From NCBI GenBank assembly GCA_001799485.1, contig MGTO01000010.1:1-33033 (forward strand): a stretch of 33,033 nt of DNA, given 5' to 3'. The position numbers were made by a program, and so were the translations under genes. This DNA is from Desulfuromonadales bacterium GWC2_61_20. GTDB lineage: Bacteria > Desulfobacterota > Desulfuromonadia > Desulfuromonadales > UBA2197. The notes beneath the pieces were generated by a model. It was not told the DNA's origin. It ran no database searches and saw nothing but the letters and a program-made list of their open reading frames with translations. Positions 27,206 through 33,033 of this stretch are shown here, piece after piece; positions within the stretch are counted from its first letter, which is position 1, and the number at the start of each line of letters is the position of its first letter.

Positions 27206-28219
27206 ATGAAAAAGGTCATTATAAGTGATGCTACGTTGCGGGATGGTTCGCATGCTCTGTTTCATAAGCTGACCAAGGAGCATATCGTTGCGTATGCCTT
27301 GGCTGCTGACGCGGCCGGGATCCCTATAGTCGAAGTCGGCCACGGAAATGGTCTGGGAGCCTCTTCTTTGCAGGTAGGATTGAGTCTCCTGGATGATAGG
27401 GAGATGCTGGAAACAGCACGGAAGCACCTGTCCCGTTCCCGTTTGGGCATTCACGTGATTCCAGGATTCGCTACCATCAACAACGATCTGCGTTTTGCCT
27501 TCGATTATGGTGTTGATGTCGTGCGGGTGGCCAGCCACTGCACCGAAGCTGATATCACCGAACGCCATATCAGCTATACCCGCGAGCAGGGGAAGGAAGC
27601 TTATGGCGTCCTGATGATGAGTCACATGGCGAATAAAGAAGTACTGCTTGATGAGGCCCTTAAAATGCAAGCTTACGGAGCCGAAGCCGTGATCATCATG
27701 GACTCGGCCGGAGCTTATCTTCCCCACGACGTTCAGGACCGTGTCGGTCATTTGGCCGCGAATCTGAAAGTTCCGGTAGGTTTTCATGCCCACAATAATC
27801 TGGGCATGGGCATCGCCAACTCCGTTGCCGCAGTCGAAGCCGGGGCACGAATTATCGATGGCGCTTCACGAGGATTCGGCGCGGGTGCGGGGAATGCCCA
27901 GTTGGAAGTGATGGTGGCCGTGTTCGCTCGACTTGGGATCGAGACCGGGATTGATCTCTACCGCGCGCTGGATGCCGCTGACATAGTCGAGAGGGAAATT
28001 ATGGAAACTACCCCCTACATAAGCAGTGTCAGCTTGGTCAGCGGGTTGTCCGGGGTTTTCTCCGGCTTTGCCCGGCATGTCAATCTGGCGGCAAAAGAAT
28101 ATGATGTCGATGCGCGGGATATTTTCTTCGAACTGGGAGCTCGCAAGGTTGTTGGAGGGCAGGAAGACAAGATCGTCGAAGTGGCGATGGAACTTCAACA
28201 GAAGATAAAGAGAGGCTGA
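27206..28219 (+). CDS. 4-hydroxy-2-oxovalerate aldolase, DmpG/MhpE family
   Basis: This class II aldolase interconverts 4-hydroxy-2-oxopentanoate with pyruvate plus acetaldehyde. From ATG at 27206 it has 337 residues: TIM-barrel motif SDATLRDGSHA with R12, D13 and H16, metal-binding H194 and H196 in VGFHAHNNLGMG, then the C-terminal helical domain that contacts the dehydrogenase. This domain and the DSAG segment separate it from isopropylmalate synthase and HMG-CoA lyase. ATG at 27206 is preferred to GTG or TTG codons upstream because GAGGGGAGG (27190-27198) is well spaced. It begins 1 base after the dehydrogenase gene. Catalytic residues look intact, so it is probably active. Confidence 0.92.
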   Translation: MKKVIISDATLRDGSHALFHKLTKEHIVAYALAADAAGIPIVEVGHGNGLGASSLQVGLSLLDDREMLETARKHLSRSRLGIHVIPGFATINNDLRFAFDYGVDVVRVASHCTEADITERHISYTREQGKEAYGVLMMSHMANKEVLLDEALKMQAYGAEAVIIMDSAGAYLPHDVQDRVGHLAANLKVPVGFHAHNNLGMGIANSVAAVEAGARIIDGASRGFGAGAGNAQLEVMVAVFARLGIETGIDLYRALDAADIVEREIMETTPYISSVSLVSGLSGVFSGFARHVNLAAKEYDVDARDIFFELGARKVVGGQEDKIVEVAMELQQKIKRG

Positions 28220-28220
28220 C

Positions 28221-29273
28221 ATGGACAACCATCTGCGCGAGATGATCACTGCCGACTGTCAGGAAGTGGTCGGCCCCTCACCGGAGGCGCTGGACAAGCT
28301 GCGCAACCGGCAGGTGTTTGTCACTGGTGGCACCGGTTTTGTCGGGACCTGGATTGCTGAACTTGTGATCTTTCTTAATGATCATCACAACTTCGGGACA
28401 AGCCTTATCCTTCTGGCACGTGACATCGATGCCTTTCGCATTAAAACACCGCATCTGGCCGAGCGTAAGGAGATCCGCCTGTTAAGCTCCGACGTGCGGA
28501 ACATTATCGACTTGCCCGCCGATGTCAACTATATCATCCATGCGGCTGCCACCCCGGACAACCGGCAGCACATGTCGACTCCTCTGGCCGTGATGGAAAC
28601 CATTACTCGTGGAACCGCCACGCTCCTTGATGCGGCCGCGACACTCCAGAGTCTCTCGGCAATTCTAAATATCAGCTCCGGCCAGATATATGGCCGTCAG
28701 TGCTGTGCCACACCCACAATTACCGAGGACGCTGTCGGCAGTCTTCCATGTAACACCATTACCTCAGTCTACCCTGAGGCCAAACGGTATGCTGAAACAC
28801 TCTGCAGCGCCTATTGGAGCTGTTGCAAGCTGCCGATTGTCACCGCCCGTCCCTTTGCCTTTATCGGGCCCTATCAGTCACTGGACAAACCATGGGCGAT
28901 CAATAACTTCATTCGCGATGCCCTGACCGACAATGACATTCGCATCATCAGCAACGGCATGCCGGTGCGCAGTTATATGTATCCCAGTGATATGGCCTAT
29001 TGGCTGCTACGGATGCTCGTCGATGGAGCGTCCGGGCAAGCCTATAACTTGGGAAGTCCCTACGGCATCACCTTGCGGGATGTGGCGGAAAAGGTGAAGG
29101 CTTATGCTAACACGACCGCTGAGGTTGTCATCAAGCAGATGCACCCAGACAACTCTGTCTTTGTTCCCGACAATGGACTGGTCTCTTCGACCCTGGGACT
29201 CGAGATCAAGGTGCCGATCGACGAAACCCTGAAACGATCGCTACGCTGGTTCCGGGGGGCATTCAGGCGTTGA
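28221..29273 (+). CDS. NAD-dependent epimerase/dehydratase family protein, possible branched-sugar ketone reductase
   Basis: This is a 350-residue extended short-chain dehydrogenase. After an N-terminal extension of about 30 residues come the Rossmann motif VTGGTGFVGTW, the serine in NISSGQIYG, and the YX3K pair in VYPEAKRYAE, so the catalytic triad is complete. The N-terminal extension is unusual for the family. It starts 1 base after the aldolase and so belongs to the same unit. It is a candidate for reducing the ketone left after the ThDP enzyme has acted, comparable in role to YerF (inference). Epimerase or decarboxylase activity cannot be excluded. Confidence 0.8.
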   Translation: MDNHLREMITADCQEVVGPSPEALDKLRNRQVFVTGGTGFVGTWIAELVIFLNDHHNFGTSLILLARDIDAFRIKTPHLAERKEIRLLSSDVRNIIDLPADVNYIIHAAATPDNRQHMSTPLAVMETITRGTATLLDAAATLQSLSAILNISSGQIYGRQCCATPTITEDAVGSLPCNTITSVYPEAKRYAETLCSAYWSCCKLPIVTARPFAFIGPYQSLDKPWAINNFIRDALTDNDIRIISNGMPVRSYMYPSDMAYWLLRMLVDGASGQAYNLGSPYGITLRDVAEKVKAYANTTAEVVIKQMHPDNSVFVPDNGLVSSTLGLEIKVPIDETLKRSLRWFRGAFRR

Positions 29274-29435
29274 AAACCCCTGTGCAGAAGATCTTCTCTC
29301 CTTGTTGTGGGGTAGCGTTTCTCCTCCCCCTGAAAACAGGTAAGTGCGTTCAGTTATCTGTGTTTTTTGGATGGGATTAATGCCGTCCTAGTTTTGGGTG
29401 GTAATGATGCTCAACTCACTGCCGGAGTAGTGCGG
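29274..29435. other. 162-base gap with a 12-base palindrome
   Basis: This is the longest gap in the polysaccharide region. It holds a perfect palindrome AGAAGATCTTCT (29286-29297) and a small CCTG-AAAA-CAGG hairpin (29329-29340). I find no convincing promoter, terminator or small gene. Reading the next gene back to TTG at 29367 would shorten the gap, but ATG at 29436 is the better start. Confidence 0.4.
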
Positions 29436-30365
29436 ATGCGTATTGCGATCCTCGGTGCCACCAGCCATATTGCCAAGGGTTTGATTGCCGGGTTGACCGC
29501 CCGGCCGGAGTACGTACTACTTCTCTACGCGCGGAATCATGTTCGGGTAGAGGAGTTCATAAAGTGCTATGCGGGTAGCCGGGGCGAAGTTCTCCCCATG
29601 GATGTCTTTGGTGAGCAGAGCTGCGATGTGGTAATCAATTGCATCGGTATTGGCGATCCTGGCCGACTCAAAAACGAAGTTGAAACAATTTTCCGTTTGA
29701 CGGAAGCCTGGGACAACCGGATTCTCCAGTTTTTGTCGCGAGCACCCGAAACACTTTATATCCATTTCAGTAGTGGAGCGGCTTACGGGGTTGATTTCAG
29801 TCAGCCGGTTGGGACAGGGAGCCGGGCTCAGTTCCCGCTTAATGCGCTAACTTTCGCGGATTTCTACGGCATCGCTAAACTCAATGCCGAAGCCAAGCAT
29901 CGGGCCGCCAGTTCACTTAATATTGTCGATTTACGCATATTTTCGTATTTTAGCCGTTTTATGGATCTCAATACTCGTTACTTGCTTAGCGATATTGTTG
30001 TGTCTCTTCAGCAAGATCACGAATTCCTCACAACGCCAACAGACATCGTTCGGGACTATGTTCACCCTGAGGATTTGCTCGCCTTGGTTGAACTCATTAT
30101 TGCGCGGCGCTCGTTAAATGCTGCTTACGACGTCTACAGTCTCAACCCAATTTCAAAATTTGAGTTGTTGCGATGTTTTGCCGAATGGTTCGGTCTCAAA
30201 TATCGGGTGGCAAGTGACGTCGAAATCGTAAGCGCTACGGGCATGAAGGACCACTACTATTCTCGCAATACCAGTGCCATGGAAATCGGATACCAGCCAA
30301 AGTACGATTCTCTGACATGTCTGCGAAGTGAAATTGAATTAATTCTAGGGATTCCTGACTGTTAA
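29436..30365 (+). CDS. NAD-dependent epimerase/dehydratase family protein
   Basis: This 309-residue extended short-chain dehydrogenase starts MRIAILGATSHIAKGLI, a slightly degenerate Rossmann motif (GATSHIA in place of GGTGFIG). It has HFSSGAAYG with the catalytic serine and YGIAKLNAE with YX3K. The C-terminal half carries RDYVHPEDLLALVELI, as in nucleotide-sugar epimerases and reductases. ATG at 29436 has GGAG (29423-29426) upstream. It differs clearly from the dehydrogenase before the gap. It may be the second reductase or epimerase needed to finish the dideoxy or branched sugar. The exact reaction cannot be assigned. Confidence 0.77.
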   Translation: MRIAILGATSHIAKGLIAGLTARPEYVLLLYARNHVRVEEFIKCYAGSRGEVLPMDVFGEQSCDVVINCIGIGDPGRLKNEVETIFRLTEAWDNRILQFLSRAPETLYIHFSSGAAYGVDFSQPVGTGSRAQFPLNALTFADFYGIAKLNAEAKHRAASSLNIVDLRIFSYFSRFMDLNTRYLLSDIVVSLQQDHEFLTTPTDIVRDYVHPEDLLALVELIIARRSLNAAYDVYSLNPISKFELLRCFAEWFGLKYRVASDVEIVSATGMKDHYYSRNTSAMEIGYQPKYDSLTCLRSEIELILGIPDC

Positions 30366-30380
30366 ATTTCTGGGGAAGAT

Positions 30381-32045
30381 ATGGGAAAATTATTGACCAT
30401 TGCCGTGCCTACTTTCAACCGGGCAGATTTTCTTGATTTATGCTTGCGAAGTATTTGTAGCCAAATCGATACGTACGCTGACTGCATTGAGCTTATTGTT
30501 TCAGATAACTGTTCTACCGATGGAACAGAATATGTAGTAAAGAAATACATTGGTTCAGGCAACAGTATTAATTATATAAAAAATTCGGAAAATATAGGGG
30601 CAGATAGGAATTTTTTTCAATGTTTCAATAAGTCTACAGGAAAATATTTGCTTTTAATCGGAGATGATGATGTTCTTTTGCCTGGTGCATTATCTTTAAT
30701 CATCTCACACATTATTTCAGACGATTATGGTATTGTTTATTTGAACAGTTATGCGTTCAAAAATAATTATATAGAAGGGCTTGAAAGTAAAAAATTCAAG
30801 AAAAATAAAAATAAATACAATATGAGTGTATATAAAAACTATAATGAATTCATTTATGATATTAATCTGATGCATACTTTTATTTCAGGAAATATTATAA
30901 ATAAAGAACTTGTTGATAAAGACATTGATTCTGAAAATTTATTCAGTTCAGGGGTTATCCAATTTTATTGGATTATTTCTGCAGCTTTAAACGCCAAGAA
31001 GAATCTTCATATCCATGATTATTGTGTGGCTGCAAAGGCAGAAAATACCGGCGGATACTCTGTTTGCTCGGTCTTTGGCGTCCACTTGATAACCGCCCTT
31101 GAGTACTTTAAAGGCAAGGGCCTGTCTGATAGGGTCGATAGGAAATTTAGAAAAATTATTCTCGGTGATTTTTTGCCATTGTTTATCGTCCGGCAAAAAA
31201 GTAATAAAGGTAAGTTTTCGAATGACGATTTTCTGAAATTATTGAGACCTATCCACAATAAAAACCTTTATTTCTGGCTGGTAACTGTCCCGGTTATCAA
31301 GTTGCCGGTTGCTCTTGCCAATTTCTGGCATAGGAAAACCGTCAAAATTATTAAGCTTATCGACAAGGTTTTTGATAATAAAAAGAAACAGCACAAAAAG
31401 GAAAATGGGTTTTTTCTGAAACTCAAGGGCAAGTTCGATAAGCGTATCCGGAAAATTTACAATTTCTGGCTGAACAGGAGTATTCGCAAGTTTCAGGGAC
31501 GTTCCTGCAAGGGGTTGCTGGTACATCCGTCGGCGAAAATCACCGGTCTGGCACATATGAAAATTGGTGACAATTTCGTCGCCGGCGAGCATCTGCGTCT
31601 GGAGGCCATTTCCCGCTACGACGGCTGTCGTTATGCCCCGGAAATCGTCATCAAGAACAATGTCTGTCTGAACGATTTTGTGCACATCGGCGCGGTCAAT
31701 TATGTCGAAATCGGCAACGATGTCTTGATGGCGAGCAAGATCTACATCTCCGACCATAACCATGGTACCTACAGCGGGCGGATGCAAAGCGACCCGGCCG
31801 AGGTACCAAGCGTACGTCTCCTCACGAGCAATAAACAGGTCATTATCGGGGATCGAGTGTGGATTGGCGAATTCGTCTCGATCCTACCCGGAGTCACCAT
31901 CGGCGAGGGTTCGATCGTTGCCGCCAATGCGGTGGTTACCAAAGATGTCCCTCCCGGGTGCATCGTTGCCGGGGCTCCGGCCCGTATCGTCAAGCGCTAC
32001 GACCCGGCGACGGCGCAATGGTGCGGCTTGTCCGTCGCAGGTTGA
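30381..32045 (+). CDS. Fused GT2 glycosyltransferase and hexapeptide-repeat O-acetyltransferase
   Basis: This 554-residue protein has two domains. Residues 1 to about 320 are a GT-A fold GT2 enzyme: IAVPTFNRADFLDLCL, VSDNCSTDGTEY, ENIGADRNFFQCF and the metal-binding IGDDDVLLPG. The pattern resembles abequosyltransferase RfbV, which uses a CDP-3,6-dideoxyhexose, fitting the sugar made upstream. After a lysine-rich linker (about 330-370), residues 380 to 545 form a left-handed beta-helix acetyltransferase with ISDHNHGTYS and VPPGCIVAGAPARIVKRY. The GT2 part is A+T-rich (17 of 60 G+C at 30721-30780), the acetyltransferase part G+C-rich (40 of 60 at 31921-31980). The frame is open throughout, so this is a real fusion unless a sequencing error removed a stop. 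Confidence 0.87.
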   Translation: MGKLLTIAVPTFNRADFLDLCLRSICSQIDTYADCIELIVSDNCSTDGTEYVVKKYIGSGNSINYIKNSENIGADRNFFQCFNKSTGKYLLLIGDDDVLLPGALSLIISHIISDDYGIVYLNSYAFKNNYIEGLESKKFKKNKNKYNMSVYKNYNEFIYDINLMHTFISGNIINKELVDKDIDSENLFSSGVIQFYWIISAALNAKKNLHIHDYCVAAKAENTGGYSVCSVFGVHLITALEYFKGKGLSDRVDRKFRKIILGDFLPLFIVRQKSNKGKFSNDDFLKLLRPIHNKNLYFWLVTVPVIKLPVALANFWHRKTVKIIKLIDKVFDNKKKQHKKENGFFLKLKGKFDKRIRKIYNFWLNRSIRKFQGRSCKGLLVHPSAKITGLAHMKIGDNFVAGEHLRLEAISRYDGCRYAPEIVIKNNVCLNDFVHIGAVNYVEIGNDVLMASKIYISDHNHGTYSGRMQSDPAEVPSVRLLTSNKQVIIGDRVWIGEFVSILPGVTIGEGSIVAANAVVTKDVPPGCIVAGAPARIVKRYDPATAQWCGLSVAG

Positions 32046-32099
32046 TGATGTGCATCACTGATGCAGGAAGTGGTGAAATGTCGTATCGATCGCTGTGCC

Positions 32100-33033
32100 A
32101 TGACTGAGGGGCGCGTTCTCTGGTGGGGTCGCTCGGATTCGCATTATTCGCGCAACCGTATCGTCCGGCAGGGGCTGGCCGAACTTGGATTCAGCCTGTA
32201 TGATTTCTCCCCGAGACTGAGTCTCCTGGGTGATGTGGAGGCCGCATTGCGTCGGCTGCCACCCGTGCAGCTGGTCTGGGTCCCCTGCTTCCGCCAGCGC
32301 GACATTGCGGCGGCAGCGCGCTGGGCGCGACGACACCGTGTCCCTCTCCTTGTCGACCCGCTGATCAGCGCCTATGACAAGCGGATCCAGGAACAGGCCA
32401 AGTTCAGTTCCGACAGCTTCATGGCGAAGCGCCTGCTGCATTGGGAAAGGGAGCTCTACCAAGGGGCCGATCTGCTCCTGGCGGACACCGAGGAGCACGC
32501 GAATTTTTTCCGCACAACTTTTGCCCTGCCGGCGAGCAAAGTTGCCGTCGTCCCGGTCGGGGCGGAGGAGGCGTTATTCCGTCCCGCCGCAAACCCCGCT
32601 CACCAGCCGCTGGAGGTCTTGTTTTTCGGTAGCTTTATTGCCTTGCAGGGGCCGCAAGTCATCGCCCGTGCGGCGGCCCTCTATCGCGGCCGGCCGCTGC
32701 GCTGGCGCTTTGTCGGGAATGGTCCGCTTCTCGCGGAATGCCGCAATCTGACCGCCGGGCTGGAGCAGGTCCGTTTCGATCCGTGGGTCTCGTATGAGCG
32801 TTTGGCGTCCGAGATACACCGAGCCGATATCGTCCTCGGCATTTTCGGAACGTCGGAAAAAGCCGGACGGGTCATCCCCAACAAGGTCTACCAGGCCCTG
32901 GCCTGCGGCCGCCCGGTTATTACCCGCGATGCTCCCGCCTATCCGGCGCAGTTGCCGCCGAGCGACAGTGGTCTTATCCGTATTGCCCCGGGCGACCCGG
33001 AGGCCCTGGCTGCTGCCCTGGCCGAATTGGCCG
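32100..33033 (+). CDS. GT4-family glycosyltransferase (5' part, cut by window end)
   Basis: This GT-B glycosyltransferase runs off the window with 311 codons visible. The acceptor half begins MTEGRVLWWGRSDSHYSRNR. The donor half has VLFFGSFIALQGPQVIARA, a nucleotide-sugar-binding FVGNGPLL, and IPNKVYQALACGRPVITRD. ATG at 32100 is chosen because it gives a compact N-terminus. An in-frame ATG at 32061 and GTG codons at 32070 and 32073 are possible, and none has a strong ribosome binding site. The 54-base gap before it shows nothing clear. Composition is again G+C-rich, like the acetyltransferase domain upstream. Confidence 0.83.
   Translation, partial: MTEGRVLWWGRSDSHYSRNRIVRQGLAELGFSLYDFSPRLSLLGDVEAALRRLPPVQLVWVPCFRQRDIAAAARWARRHRVPLLVDPLISAYDKRIQEQAKFSSDSFMAKRLLHWERELYQGADLLLADTEEHANFFRTTFALPASKVAVVPVGAEEALFRPAANPAHQPLEVLFFGSFIALQGPQVIARAAALYRGRPLRWRFVGNGPLLAECRNLTAGLEQVRFDPWVSYERLASEIHRADIVLGIFGTSEKAGRVIPNKVYQALACGRPVITRDAPAYPAQLPPSDSGLIRIAPGDPEALAAALAELA

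Noticed and set aside
27206-28219. Isopropylmalate/homocitrate synthase or HMG-CoA lyase
   Set aside because: The C-terminal domain, the length and the adjacent acylating acetaldehyde dehydrogenase fit the 4-hydroxy-2-oxovalerate aldolase family instead.
32046-32099. Small hairpin TGCAT/ATGCA before the last gene
   Set aside because: A five-base stem without other signals is not distinguishable from chance.

Overview
The window reads as a chromosomal stretch from a Gram-negative bacterium with a full outer-membrane and lipid A apparatus. Gene order (lysS, one LolC/E-type permease, lolD, bamA, skp, lpxD, fabZ, lpxA, lpxB, msbA, DUF374 acyltransferase, waaA, lpxK, Trm112), high G+C and tight ATGA-type overlaps resemble the Desulfuromonadales (Geobacter/Desulfuromonas/Pelobacter group). 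That placement is inference from remembered synteny, not a search. Every gene I support is on the + strand, and I see no tRNA, rRNA, CRISPR array, insertion sequence or phage gene.

Region 1 (1-16310) is the conserved envelope block: the 3' part of lysS, lipoprotein release (lolC, lolD), outer-membrane protein assembly (bamA behind a near-consensus sigma70 promoter, then skp), the lipid A pathway (lpxD, fabZ, lpxA, lpxB, lpxK), flipping of the lipid A core (msbA), a DUF374 acyltransferase, Kdo transferase (waaA), a Trm112-like zinc-binding protein, an ELM1-family protein and a GT4 glycosyltransferase. The gene for UDP-2,3-diacylglucosamine hydrolase (lpxH or lpxI) is not here.

Region 2 (16389-17991) holds two different MNT-HEPN (MntA-HepT type) modules in tandem, each with its catalytic motifs intact, at the junction between the conserved core and the variable polysaccharide genes.

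Region 3 (18114-33033, running off the end) is a surface-polysaccharide (O-antigen-like) locus of mosaic base composition: two CgeB-like glycosyltransferases, a sugar O-methyltransferase, rfbF-rfbG-rfbH (making CDP-3,6-dideoxy-4-keto-hexose), a thiamine-diphosphate (ThDP) enzyme, an acylating acetaldehyde dehydrogenase, a 4-hydroxy-2-oxovalerate aldolase, two extended short-chain dehydrogenases, a GT2-acetyltransferase fusion and a GT4 glycosyltransferase cut by the window end.

The main result is in 21259-30365. The catabolic-looking dehydrogenase/aldolase pair makes sense if run backwards: acetyl-CoA to acetaldehyde, then plus pyruvate to 4-hydroxy-2-oxopentanoate. The ThDP enzyme would decarboxylate this C5 keto acid and add its C4 remainder to C4 of the CDP-linked 4-keto sugar. 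After ketone reduction the product is a 3,6,8-trideoxy-4-C-(1-hydroxyethyl)-octose, the constitution I remember for erwiniose. I propose an erwiniose-type branched-sugar pathway as the undescribed system in this window.
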